Shown: one piece after another, positions 25,254 to 35,131 of the stretch | Layout: every line of letters begins with the position of its first letter | Numbering within the stretch: the stretch's first letter is position 1 | Assembly (NCBI GenBank): GCA_038250675.1 | Contig: JBBSCB010000018.1 | Coordinates: 1 to 64,000, forward strand | Direction of reading: 5' to 3' | Source of the DNA: JAICUF01 sp038250675 | Lineage (GTDB): Bacteria; Gemmatimonadota; Gemmatimonadetes; Gemmatimonadales; GWC2-71-9 | Length of the DNA stretch: 64,000 nucleotides | The notes under the pieces: generated by a model | What the model saw: only the letters and a program-made list of their open reading frames with translations | Database searches by the model: none | Told to the model about the DNA's origin: nothing | Position numbers and translations under genes: made by a program

Positions 25254-25736
25254 TCGATCCGGGTGGGCGGCGAGGAAATGGATCGCGCCATCGTGCAGTT
25301 CATGCGCAAGAGCTACAACCTGCTCATCGGGGATCCCACGGCGGAAGCGGTCAAGCTCCGGATCGGGTCGGCGATCGCGATGGAGGAGGAGCTGACGATG
25401 GACGTGAAGGGGCGCGACCTGGTCTCCGGGCTGCCGCGCACCGTCGCCGTCCACTCCAGCGAGATCCGCGATGCGATCCAGGAGCCGGTCTACCGGATCG
25501 TGAGTGCGGTGCGGCGCGCGCTCGAGATCACACCGCCCGAGCTGGCCAGCGATCTCGTGGATCGCGGCGTCATCCTTACGGGCGGCGGCGCGCTGATCCG
25601 GGGGCTGGATTTGCTGATTGCGCACGAGATCGGGCTGCCCGTGCGCGTGGCCGAGGATCCGCTCACCTGCGTGGTACGCGGCGCCGGCCGGATTCTGGAT
25701 CAGCCCGATCGCTACGGCGACGTGCTGACGAACTAG
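25254..25736 (+). pseudogene. mreB: MreB C-terminal fragment
   Basis: About 160 residues that match only the last 45 percent of the actin-like cell-shape protein MreB: SIRVGGEEMDRAIVQFMR, LLIGDPTAEAVKLRIGSA, VDRGVILTGGGALIRGLD and VVRGAGRIL. The phosphate-1 and most of the ATP site would lie in the missing half. No in-frame start looks good (GTG at 25263 or ATG at 25278 are inside the homology) and the frame upstream overlaps the DUF5916 gene. A remnant of a duplicated mreB is most likely. Confidence 0.75.
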
Positions 25737-25753
25737 TCCTCCAGGAGGAAGCC

Positions 25754-26647
25754 ATGACCGAGACCACCACGCCCGCGCCGGTCACGCCGATCGCATCGCG
25801 CGGCTACGCCCATCCCGACGTCCTGGTGTCCACCGCCTGGGTTGCCGAGCATCTCGACGATTCCGCCGTGCGCCTGATCGAATCGGACGAAGACCTGCTG
25901 CTGTACGAGATCGGCCACATTTCCGGCGCCGCCAAGGTGGACTGGGTCACCGACCTCAATGACCACGTGGTGCGCGACTACCTCGATCGCGAGCGGCTCC
26001 AGGCGCTGCTCCGCGTCCGCGGCATCAACGACGACACGACGATCGTGCTGTACGGGGACAAGAACAACTGGTGGGCAACGTACGCCTTCTGGGTCTTCCG
26101 GCTCTTTGGGCTGGAGCGGCTCCGCATCATGGATGGCGGCCGCGCCCGCTGGATCGATGAAGGCCGGCCGCTGGTCACGACCACCCCGTCCCACCCGGCC
26201 GGCAGCATCACCGTCGGCGAGCGCCGGGACGATCCCATCCGCGCCTTTCGCGATGACGTGCTGGCTCACGTGCGGCGGCAGGGGCCGCTGGTGGACGTGC
26301 GGAGCCCCGAGGAGTTTCGCGGCGAGCGGCTGCACATGCCGGAGTACCCCAGCGAGGGCGCGCTCCGCGGGGGGCACATCCCCGGCGCACGCAGCATTCC
26401 GTGGGCGCGTGCGGTGGATCCCGCGACCCACACCTTCCGGTCGGCCGAGGAGCTGCGGGCGCTGTACGAGCGCGACAACGGCCTGCGCCCGGATGCCGAC
26501 ACCGTCGTCTACTGCCGCATCGGCGAGCGCTCGTCGCACAGCTGGTTTGCCCTGACCTATTTGCTCGGCTTCGATCGGGTCCGCAACTACGACGGCTCGT
26601 GGACCGAATGGGGCAACGGCGTGGGGCTGCCCATCGAACGGCCCTAG
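25754..26647 (+). CDS. Thiosulfate/3-mercaptopyruvate sulfurtransferase (two rhodanese domains)
   Basis: Transfers sulfane sulfur to cyanide or thiol acceptors; cytoplasmic. 297 residues: inactive N-terminal rhodanese domain (about 20-145; ISGAAKVDWVTDL, VLYGDKNNWWATYAFW) and active C-terminal domain (about 160-290) with the catalytic loop VVYCRIGERSSHSWF. The CRIGERSSH form and the ending VRNYDGSWTEWGN are those of CysA/SseA-type thiosulfate sulfurtransferases. Very strong Shine-Dalgarno AGGAGGAA before the ATG. Confidence 0.95.
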   Translation: MTETTTPAPVTPIASRGYAHPDVLVSTAWVAEHLDDSAVRLIESDEDLLLYEIGHISGAAKVDWVTDLNDHVVRDYLDRERLQALLRVRGINDDTTIVLYGDKNNWWATYAFWVFRLFGLERLRIMDGGRARWIDEGRPLVTTTPSHPAGSITVGERRDDPIRAFRDDVLAHVRRQGPLVDVRSPEEFRGERLHMPEYPSEGALRGGHIPGARSIPWARAVDPATHTFRSAEELRALYERDNGLRPDADTVVYCRIGERSSHSWFALTYLLGFDRVRNYDGSWTEWGNGVGLPIERP

Positions 26648-27651
26648 GCGTCGGGGGCGGGCGGCGGCGCCGGTCGCGTCGCGCCGCCGCCCGCCATCAC
26701 CAGGCCGATCCCCACCGCAATCCACGCCAGCTCGCGCACCCGCGTGACCAGCGAAACCGCCACGCCGAGCGACGGCGTAAGTCCCACCAGGTGATAGATG
26801 AAGAAGAGACCCGCTTCCTTCGATCCCAGCTCGAAGGGGACGAAGAACGTGATGTTGACCGAGAGCGCTGCCAGCCCGCCGATCAGATACGCCTGCGCCA
26901 GCGTCACCGGCGCGCCGATCGCGCCGCAAATCAGATAGAACTCCCCCACCGCCAGACAGCGCCCCGCAAAGTCGAGCGCCAGTGCCAGCAGAAACCGGCG
27001 CGGTGCCCGGTGGTAGAAGTCCATGATCTGGCGGTCCACGTCCGCGAGCGCGGCGCGCCGGGCCTCCAGCCGCGGGCCGAACCGGCGTATGCCCGGCAGT
27101 CGGAGCAGCAGCGTGAGTCCCCGCTCGAGCACGCCGCCGCGGTGACCGGCCAGCACGAGCGCTGCCAGCCCCGCCACCCCGGCCATGAGGACGACGATCG
27201 CCGCGTCAACCAGCGGACGATACGGCAGGATCACCAGCGCGAGCCCCAGTGCCGAGAACCAGAGGAGCAGCGAGCTCATGGCGTGGAGCATGGTGTAGAG
27301 CACGACCGAGCCGGCGGCACGGCGCACACCCAGCCAGCGGGCGGCCGCCGCCATGCGGAACGGCTCACCGCCGGCGTTGAGGACCGGCGTCACCATGTTG
27401 AGCGCAAAGGCGGACACGGTGAGCGTCCAGGTCCGGAAGAACGGCGGATGGACCGGGTCGCCTGCCATGACCACGTGCCAGGAGGCGGCGCTGAAGAGAT
27501 AGACGCCGCCGTAGAGCAGCAGGATCGGGACGAAGGTCCAGCCCACCGCCGCGATGTTCCGCGCGATGACGGCGGGGCCGGTGTGCAGGACGAGCAGGAC
27601 GAACGCGGTGGCGCCGAGGAGGAACAGTATCGCGCGCGTGCGCGTGGTCAT
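26644..27651 (-). CDS. Flippase-like / lysylphosphatidylglycerol-synthase-TM family membrane protein
   Basis: 335 residues with seven or eight membrane segments across the whole length, matching the UPF0104 / LPG-synthase transmembrane family (HTGPAVIARNIAAVGW near the N-terminus, NMVTPVLNAGGEPFRM and FFVPFELGSKEAGLFF are characteristic). Members act in or near lipid or glycolipid transport; the true substrate is unknown. Start set at the ATG one base after the esterase stop; an upstream in-frame ATG would sit inside that gene. The 3' end overlaps the sulfurtransferase end by 4 bases. Confidence 0.85.
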   Translation of the reverse strand: MTTRTRAILFLLGATAFVLLVLHTGPAVIARNIAAVGWTFVPILLLYGGVYLFSAASWHVVMAGDPVHPPFFRTWTLTVSAFALNMVTPVLNAGGEPFRMAAAARWLGVRRAAGSVVLYTMLHAMSSLLLWFSALGLALVILPYRPLVDAAIVVLMAGVAGLAALVLAGHRGGVLERGLTLLLRLPGIRRFGPRLEARRAALADVDRQIMDFYHRAPRRFLLALALDFAGRCLAVGEFYLICGAIGAPVTLAQAYLIGGLAALSVNITFFVPFELGSKEAGLFFIYHLVGLTPSLGVAVSLVTRVRELAWIAVGIGLVMAGGGATRPAPPPAPDA

Positions 27652-27652
27652 C

Positions 27653-28537
27653 TCAGTGCGCGGCCGCGGGGACCGGTCGTGCGTGGGCGGCAAAGAACGC
27701 CCCGATCGTCCGCGTCGCGCTCAGGTCCTGCGTTGTGCGTCCCAGCAGCGGGACGCGCATCGGCGCGCTGCCCGGCCAGCTGTGGCCGCCACCGGAGATC
27801 GTGTAGAGCACGACGTCGGTGCCGGGATCGCAGCGTGGCCAGGTCGTTCGGCGGACCGTCGTGCTGTCGCCTCCCGCGCGGTCTGCCAGCGGCACGGTCC
27901 GGGGATCAGGGGTGCAGTGGTCCACGCCGGCCCAGAGCGCCGGGGACTCGCCGGCGGAGAGCAGGTCGCCGCCGGCGTACGGGATCAGCTGATCCTCCGT
28001 GCCGTTGAAGGCGATGAGTGCTACCGGCGGCACGGCGCCGCAACGGGCCGCCACCGCCGGTGGCATGCCACCGGCCACCACGGCGATCGCCGCGAGGCGG
28101 CCGGGCAGCTCGCAGGCCAGGCGGTGCGCAAAGATTCCTCCGCTGGAGATGCCGGCGGCGTACACCCGGCGCGGCTGGATCCGGATGCTGCGTGCCAGTG
28201 TGTCGAGCAGCGCCCGCACAAAGGCCACGTCGTCCGGCCCATCGGCCGTGCGACCGTCATTCCAGTCGCCGCCCTGGCCATCGGGATAGACCGCCACGAA
28301 GCCGCGGAGATCCGCTTCGGCGGCAAACCCGGTGGCCGCGGCCACCTGACGGCCGGTGCCGCCGCTGCCGTGCAGCAGGAGCACCACCGGCAGTCGGCGG
28401 CCCTCGGTGGCCGGCGGGAGGTGCACCACGTAGTGGCGCAGCGCGCCGCCCACGCGGAGGGTGCGGTCGTAATCGCCCGAAGGCTGGTGCGGTGTGGCGA
28501 CGACCGTCGCCAGGGCGAGAAGCGAGCGCCAATACAT
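27653..28537 (-). CDS. Secreted esterase, PHB depolymerase/feruloyl esterase (LpqC-like) family
   Basis: 294 residues with an N-terminal signal sequence. Alpha/beta hydrolase features: HGSGGTG oxyanion region (about residue 56), GISSGG nucleophile elbow, FNGTEDQLIPY with the acidic residue and GGGHSWPG with the catalytic His. This set is that of the CE1/PHB-depolymerase esterases. First gene of a two-gene unit with the flippase-like gene. Only 17 bases separate its ATG from the divergent pdxH ATG; TAAGAT on this strand (28549-28544) lies six bases before it. Confidence 0.9.
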   Translation of the reverse strand: MYWRSLLALATVVATPHQPSGDYDRTLRVGGALRHYVVHLPPATEGRRLPVVLLLHGSGGTGRQVAAATGFAAEADLRGFVAVYPDGQGGDWNDGRTADGPDDVAFVRALLDTLARSIRIQPRRVYAAGISSGGIFAHRLACELPGRLAAIAVVAGGMPPAVAARCGAVPPVALIAFNGTEDQLIPYAGGDLLSAGESPALWAGVDHCTPDPRTVPLADRAGGDSTTVRRTTWPRCDPGTDVVLYTISGGGHSWPGSAPMRVPLLGRTTQDLSATRTIGAFFAAHARPVPAAAH

Positions 28538-28554
28538 GGCCTTATCTTAACGGC
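28538..28554. promoter_or_regulatory. Interlocked divergent leaderless promoters
   Basis: The whole 17-base gap between two divergent ATGs. TATCTT (28543-28548) faces pdxH and TAAGAT (minus strand 28549-28544) faces the esterase; each ends six bases from its start codon and the two hexamers overlap by five bases. No ribosome-binding site fits on either side. Confidence 0.6.
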
Positions 28555-29190
28555 ATGTCGCTCGCCGATCTCCGTCAGGACTACGCGCGTGCCCGGCTCG
28601 ACGAGGCCGATGTCGGCCCCGATCCGATCGCCGAAGTCGACCGCTGGCTGCAGCAGGCCATCACCGCCGAGGTGCATCAGCCGAACGCGATGACGCTGGC
28701 CACGGCCACGCCGGGCGGCGTGCCGTCGGCCCGGGTCGTCCTGCTCAAGGAGCTGGATGCGCGGGGGTTCGTCTTCTACACCGACTACCGGAGCCGGAAG
28801 GCGGCCGAACTCGCGGCCAATCCCCGCGCCGCGCTGGTGTTCCACTGGCCCGAACTGGAACGCCAGGTGCGGATCACCGGGACGGTGGCGCGGGTGACGC
28901 GGGAAGAGACCGAGGGCTACTTTCAGAGCCGTCCCGAGGGGAGCCGGCTGGGTGCGTGGGCCTCGCACCAGAGCGCCGTGATTCCGGATCGTGCGGCGCT
29001 GGAAGCCAGGCTGGCGGAGGTCACGCGGGAGTTTGCCGGTCGCGACATCCCGGTGCCGCCGGACTGGGGTGGCTATCGTCTCACGCCGGATGTCATCGAG
29101 CTCTGGCAGGGCCGGCCCAGCCGGCTGCACGATCGGCTGTGCTATCGACGCACCGGTCGCGAGTGGATGATGGAGCGCCTCTCCCCCTGA
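28555..29190 (+). CDS. pdxH: Pyridoxamine 5'-phosphate oxidase
   Basis: FMN enzyme making pyridoxal 5'-phosphate, last step of vitamin B6 salvage and synthesis. 211 residues, usual length. Conserved parts: PNAMTLATATPGGVPSARVVLLK, GFVFYTDYRSRKAAEL, FHWPELERQVRITG, GSRLGAWASHQS, PPDWGGYRLTPDVIELWQGRPSRLHDR and the ending ERLSP. The ATG at 28555 is chosen because family homology begins there and the leaderless -10-like TATCTT precedes it; the longer frame overlaps the esterase. Confidence 0.97.
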   Translation: MSLADLRQDYARARLDEADVGPDPIAEVDRWLQQAITAEVHQPNAMTLATATPGGVPSARVVLLKELDARGFVFYTDYRSRKAAELAANPRAALVFHWPELERQVRITGTVARVTREETEGYFQSRPEGSRLGAWASHQSAVIPDRAALEARLAEVTREFAGRDIPVPPDWGGYRLTPDVIELWQGRPSRLHDRLCYRRTGREWMMERLSP

Positions 29191-29223
29191 CCGCCCGACG
29201 CCGGCCGATCGGGCCGCGCGGCC

Positions 29224-29778
29224 TCACCCCCAGCTGACCGTGTACCGGCACACGCTGCCGCCCCTGGCGCGGCATTCCTCCTCGACGATGCGGACGTTCT
29301 GCGCGCCGCACATCTCCAGCCCCTTCCGATGCCAGCCGATCACCGTCAGGCAGTCGGCGGCGCTGAACGTCTCGGCGTCATAGGTCGTGAGCGTGGCGGA
29401 GGTCTCGCCCGTGCGCGCGTATTCCCGTCGCCCGGTTTCGTAGTACATCCGGTAGATGGCGGGCGCCTTGGACAGGAAGGTGTGCGGATTGTCCTTTGAC
29501 AGGTAGCCGCTGTGCACCCCGCCCAGGTTCCTGGCGGCGGACGCTTCGCCCAGCTGTTCGAACACCTGGGTCTTGCCGCCGCCCAGGACGGTGACGATCG
29601 CATCGTCCAGCCGCTTCCCCAGCTCGAAGGGATACCAGTTGGACGTGAACACCATGCGGAGGGACCGCTGATCGTCGGGGGGAAGACTCTGCAGTGCCCG
29701 GTCGAGGCCCGCCTTGCCGAAGTGCTCCTCCGCAAACGCGAGTCGTGACTTGAGCACCGCTCCCTTGATCTGCTGCAC
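29224..29778 (-). CDS. TIGR02265/DUF2378-like protein
   Basis: 184 residues, cytoplasmic. The pattern KGAVLKSRLAFAEEHFGKAG, NWYPFELGKRLDDAI, FLSKAPAIYRMYYETGRREY, DCLTVIGWHRKGLEMCG and a final ECRARGGSVCRYTVSW resembles the DUF2378 (TIGR02265) family known from myxobacteria and relatives; the C-terminal C-x-x-x-G-x-x-x-C region also recalls V4R sensor domains. Function unknown. Start set at the GTG eight bases after GAGGAG, removing 23 poorly composed residues of the longer frame. Confidence 0.7.
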   Translation of the reverse strand: MQQIKGAVLKSRLAFAEEHFGKAGLDRALQSLPPDDQRSLRMVFTSNWYPFELGKRLDDAIVTVLGGGKTQVFEQLGEASAARNLGGVHSGYLSKDNPHTFLSKAPAIYRMYYETGRREYARTGETSATLTTYDAETFSAADCLTVIGWHRKGLEMCGAQNVRIVEEECRARGGSVCRYTVSWG

Positions 29779-29913
29779 GATCGGCGCTCCTCGGCTGGGG
29801 GACCGGGTCTTGTTGCCGCACTCCGGATGATGTGATGTGTTCGCCAAGATAGGGCGTCGGTCCCGGGCGGGCCAGAGGTCTTAACGCCTGCAGCCGGACG
29901 GCGTCACCCTGCC

Positions 29914-31578
29914 ATGCGAATTCTTGCCGCCGCCGCCCTCGCCCTGTTCAGCGCGTCCGCCGTCGCCCCCCGCAGGGCTGCCGCCCCCGCCACCCGCGAA
30001 CAGACCGCCGACCAGCAGATCAGGCATGCGCTCAACCGTCTCACCTTCGGCCCGCGGCCGGGCGATTACGAGGCGGTACGCGCGATCGGCCTGGACGCGT
30101 GGATCGATCGCCAGCTTCATCCCGAACGCATCGACGACCGCGCGGCCGATGACTTCATCCGCAGCCACTTCCCGGCGACGCAATTCTCGCCTGCCCAGGC
30201 CATCGCGGCGTTTCCCATCGTTACCCAGGCGGCGCTCGCCGCGCGGAGCGATACAGCGGCGGTCCCGGCGGTCCGTCGCCGCGGCCGCGAACTGGTGGGC
30301 CAGTTGGCCGCCGAGCGCGTGACGCGGGCGGAAATCACCGAGCGGCAGCTCAATGAAGTGATGACCGACTTCTGGCTCAATCACTTCAACGTCTTTGCGG
30401 GGAAGGGTCCGCTCGAGCGCTATTTCCTGGGAGATTACGAGAACACGGTGATCCGGCCCCGTGCGCTGGGTCGTTTCCGGGACCTGCTCGGCGCCGTGGC
30501 AAAAAGTCCGGCGATGCTGTTTTACCTCGATAACTGGGAAAGCGTGCGGGATTCGACGCGACCAGCGCTCGACGACGGCACGGGTGCCGCGCGCCGCCGC
30601 GCAGCGCTGGATCGGATCCTGGTCGGGCGGGACTCGATGCGCCGGGCGATCGCACGGCGGCGGCCCACCGGTCTCAACGAAAACTATGGCCGCGAGCTGC
30701 TGGAGCTGCATACGCTCGGCGTGGAGGGCGGCTATACGCAGGCCGACGTGATCAATGCCGCCCGCGCGCTCACCGGCTGGAGTATCGACCGGCCGCGGGT
30801 GGACGCGCGGTTTGTCTTCCGGCCGGCGATGCACGACGCCGGGGGAAAGACCGTGCTGGGCCACGCCCTTGCCGCCGGCCGCGGAATCGGGGACGGCGAA
30901 GAGTTGCTCGATATCCTGGCGCGGGACCCGCATACCGCGCGCTTCATCGCCACGCAGCTTGTGCGTCGCTTCGTCAGTGATTCGGCGCCGGTGGCACTGG
31001 TGGACCGTGCCGCCGCCACGTTCCGGCGGACGGACGGGGACATCCGCGAGGTGGTCCGCACCATCGTGACGAGCGACGAGTTCTTCTCGCGTGCGGCGTA
31101 CCGGGCCAAGGTGAAGGCGCCGTTCGAACTGGTGGTGAGCGCGCTCCGGGCGGTCGGCGCCGAGCCGGATACGACGCCGCGCACCGCCCAGGTGGTGGCC
31201 CGGCTGGGCGCGCCCATCTATGGGCATCAGGCGCCCAACGGATATCCCGAGACCGGAGATGCCTGGATCAACACCGGCGCCATCCTCAATCGCATCAACT
31301 TCGGGCTGGCGCTGGCCGGCGGACGGCTGCCCGGTGCGCGGACGGGCGCCTGGCCCGGCGCCGTGATGCTGGCAGCGGCGCCGCATGACTCGCAAGTGGA
31401 CGGCGTGATTCACGCCTTCCTGGGCGGCGAGGCGTCACCGGATACGCGGCGGATCCTGCTCGCGGGCATCAACCCGCTGGCCGGCACGAGCGACTCGATG
31501 CCGGCGGTGCAGCCGCGCGGGGCTCTGGCCCGGCTCGTCGGCCTCGCGCTGGGCGCCCCCGAATTTCAGCGGAGATGA
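29914..31578 (+). CDS. DUF1800 family secreted protein
   Basis: 554 residues with a signal peptide. Family features: IRHALNRLTFGPRPGD near the N-terminus, MTDFWLNHFNVFAGKG, GLNENYGRELLELHTLGV, YTQADVINAARALTGWSI and ETGDAWINTGAILNRINF. DUF1800 genes are nearly always followed by a DUF1501 gene, as here, five bases downstream. The pair is thought to act at the cell surface or on a matrix polymer; the exact role is not established. Confidence 0.93.
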   Translation: MRILAAAALALFSASAVAPRRAAAPATREQTADQQIRHALNRLTFGPRPGDYEAVRAIGLDAWIDRQLHPERIDDRAADDFIRSHFPATQFSPAQAIAAFPIVTQAALAARSDTAAVPAVRRRGRELVGQLAAERVTRAEITERQLNEVMTDFWLNHFNVFAGKGPLERYFLGDYENTVIRPRALGRFRDLLGAVAKSPAMLFYLDNWESVRDSTRPALDDGTGAARRRAALDRILVGRDSMRRAIARRRPTGLNENYGRELLELHTLGVEGGYTQADVINAARALTGWSIDRPRVDARFVFRPAMHDAGGKTVLGHALAAGRGIGDGEELLDILARDPHTARFIATQLVRRFVSDSAPVALVDRAAATFRRTDGDIREVVRTIVTSDEFFSRAAYRAKVKAPFELVVSALRAVGAEPDTTPRTAQVVARLGAPIYGHQAPNGYPETGDAWINTGAILNRINFGLALAGGRLPGARTGAWPGAVMLAAAPHDSQVDGVIHAFLGGEASPDTRRILLAGINPLAGTSDSMPAVQPRGALARLVGLALGAPEFQRR

Positions 31579-31582
31579 TCTC

Positions 31583-32830
31583 ATGAACCGACGCGTCTTC
31601 ATGCGGGCCGGTGCGATGTCGCTGGTGACGATGGGGCTCAACCCGGCGTTCCTGCGCCGCGCCGCGTTTGCCCGGCCGGCGGCGACTGCCCCGCGCGGCA
31701 AGGTCCTGATCTGCCTCTTCCAGCGGGGCGCGGCCGACGCGCTCAATATCGTGGTCCCTCACGGGGCGCCGGAGTATTACCGGCTGCGGCCCGGCATCGC
31801 GATCCCGCCACCGGCTGCAAACGGCGCCATCGACCTCGATGGTTTCTTCGGGCTGCATCCGTCACTGGCGCCGCTGAAGCCGCTCTGGGATCGCGGGCTC
31901 CTCGCGCCGGTGCACGCGGTCGGCAGCCCCAGCAGCACCCGCTCGCACTTCGACGCGCAGGACTACATGGAGACCGGCACGCCGGACCGGAAAGGCACGC
32001 CGGACGGCTGGCTCAATCGCTGCCTCGCCGTGCGCGGCACCTGTGCCGAGTGCGCCCGGCCCACGCCGTTCGAGGCGGTGGCGCTGACGCCGGTCACGCC
32101 GCGGATCCTGGAGGGGCCGGCCCCGTCGGTGGCCATGGGCAGTCTCGATGAGTTCACCGTGCGCGCCACCGGCTCGGATGTGCAACGCCTGGAAGCGCTC
32201 TACCGCACCGGGTCGGCCGACCTCATCCACGGCACCGGCGCCGAGACGTTCGACGCGGTACGCATGCTCAAGAGCGCCAATCCACAGCAGTATCAGCCGG
32301 CCAACGGCGCGAGCTATCCGGGCTCGCCGTTCGGCCGGTCGCTCCGGCAGATCGCGCAGCTCATCAAGGCCGATGTCGGACTGGAGATCGCGTTTGCCGA
32401 CGTGGGTGGCTGGGACACCCACGTGCAGCAGGGCGGCGTCACCGGCCAGCTCGCCAACCGGCTGGCCGACTTTGCGCAGGCCGTTGCCGCTCTGGTCACC
32501 GATCTGGGCGATCGCATGGGCGATGTCGTCATCGTCACGATGTCCGAGTTTGGCCGGATGGCGGCGCAGAACGGCACCGGCGGCACCGACCATGGGCACG
32601 CCGGCGCGCTCTTCGTCATCGGTGGCCCGGTGGTGGGCCGCAAGGTGCATGGCCGCTGGCCCGGGCTCGCCCGGGAGCAGCTCTACGAAGGTCGCGATCT
32701 GGCGCTCACCACCGACTTCCGCACCGTATTCTCCGAGCTGCTGGTGCGACACCTCGGTGTATCGGACCTCCGCACCATCTTCCCGGATTTCGATCCCGGG
32801 CACGCGCGCCTCGGGCTCCTCGGCGCCTGA
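31583..32830 (+). CDS. DUF1501 family protein (alkaline-phosphatase-like fold)
   Basis: 415 residues with a twin-arginine-like N-terminus (MNRRVFMRAGAMSLVTMG). Conserved parts: LICLFQRGAADALNIVVPHG, VGSPSSTRSHFDAQDYMETG, FADVGGWDTHVQQGG, VTMSEFGRMAAQNGTGGTDHGHAG. The D/H set in the last two motifs matches the metal site of the sulfatase/alkaline-phosphatase superfamily seen in DUF1501. Partner of the DUF1800 gene, same operon. Confidence 0.93.
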   Translation: MNRRVFMRAGAMSLVTMGLNPAFLRRAAFARPAATAPRGKVLICLFQRGAADALNIVVPHGAPEYYRLRPGIAIPPPAANGAIDLDGFFGLHPSLAPLKPLWDRGLLAPVHAVGSPSSTRSHFDAQDYMETGTPDRKGTPDGWLNRCLAVRGTCAECARPTPFEAVALTPVTPRILEGPAPSVAMGSLDEFTVRATGSDVQRLEALYRTGSADLIHGTGAETFDAVRMLKSANPQQYQPANGASYPGSPFGRSLRQIAQLIKADVGLEIAFADVGGWDTHVQQGGVTGQLANRLADFAQAVAALVTDLGDRMGDVVIVTMSEFGRMAAQNGTGGTDHGHAGALFVIGGPVVGRKVHGRWPGLAREQLYEGRDLALTTDFRTVFSELLVRHLGVSDLRTIFPDFDPGHARLGLLGA

Positions 32831-32899
32831 CGCATCCAGGCGCTGCATGACATGGCGCGCATGATTGACCGCGTCCCGCCGCGTCCTTAACGTTCCGAT

Positions 32900-32988
32900 G
32901 CCGCCAGGGGCATCGGAAGGGCGAGCTTTCCGGTTGAGATCGTACCCTTGGAACCTGATCCGGCTCATACCGGCGAAGGGAGCGCGGC
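32900..32988 (+). ncRNA. TPP (thiamine pyrophosphate) riboswitch aptamer
   Basis: Conserved THI-element core: AGGGGCATC, GGTTGAGAT, GTACCCTTGGAACCTGATC, CGGCTCATACCGGCGAAGGGA, in the right order. The closing P1 stem is visible as GCCGC (32900-32904) with GCGGC (32984-32988). It lies directly upstream of thiC, the classic target; binding of TPP should repress thiC. Confidence 0.95.
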
Positions 32989-33035
32989 GTGACCGCCTCC
33001 CTTCGCCATTGCGCATGGGTCCTCGGACCCGGGAG
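32972..33035 (+). promoter_or_regulatory. Riboswitch expression platform (anti-sequestor / sequestor switch)
   Basis: GGCGAAGGGAG (32972-32982, inside the aptamer) is perfectly complementary to CTCCCTTCGCC (32997-33007). The first five bases of the latter, CTCCC, can alternatively pair with the Shine-Dalgarno GGGAG at 33031-33035. With TPP bound, the aptamer holds its strand and CTCCC is free to mask the ribosome-binding site; without TPP the 11-pair helix forms and frees it. A small GGGTC-CTCG-GACCC hairpin (33017-33030) sits between. No T-run, so control is probably translational. Confidence 0.7.
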
Positions 33036-33043
33036 TTGTTGCA

Positions 33044-34720
<1,677 letters not shown>

Positions 34721-34807
34721 CCCGCGGGCGGCTCGGGGCCGTCTGTCCCGTCATCCAGAGGACGGCAGGCCAGCACCACCTGCTCGATTCGACGCGCGGC
34801 GCCGCCG

Positions 34808-35072
34808 CCAGGGACTCGACGTGTGGGTCAAAGCGAGGACACCTCGGCCTGGTACTCGAGCCGACGGGTCCGGGAGCCGTGCTCCATAGTACACGACGAT
34901 CGTCGATCAGCGGACCGATCGGGTCGTCGGTGCCCACCTCCTCGGCTCCCACGCCGATGAGGTCATCAATCTCTTCGGGCTGGCCATCCGCCAGGGCCTG
35001 TCCGCAACCGCCCTCAAGGACCAGCTGTACGCCTACCCATCCAACGCGTCGGACCTGCCGTACATGCTCTGA
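34808..35072 (+). pseudogene. Remnant of a pyridine nucleotide-disulfide oxidoreductase (C-terminal domain)
   Basis: Not an intact frame: three pieces in different frames read, in order, RQGLDVWVKA (about 34808-34835), EDTSAWYSSRRVREP (34835-34879), then after an in-frame TAG at 34887 a 60-codon piece (34890-35072) with TDRVVGAHLLGSHADEVINL and LYAYPSNASDLPYML before TGA. This is the dimerisation domain of a glutathione-reductase/mercuric-reductase-like flavoprotein. At least two frameshifts and a stop, and the FAD- and NAD-binding parts are absent. Confidence 0.75.
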
Positions 35073-35131
35073 TCCAGGTGGCCGGCGTGGCGTCGAGTGT
35101 ACCTTTCGGCACCGATGATGCCCCCGATCCG

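Noticed and set aside
26401..28008. 535-codon plus-strand frame
   Set aside because: Begins inside the sulfurtransferase gene and lies antisense to the flippase-like gene; no domain.
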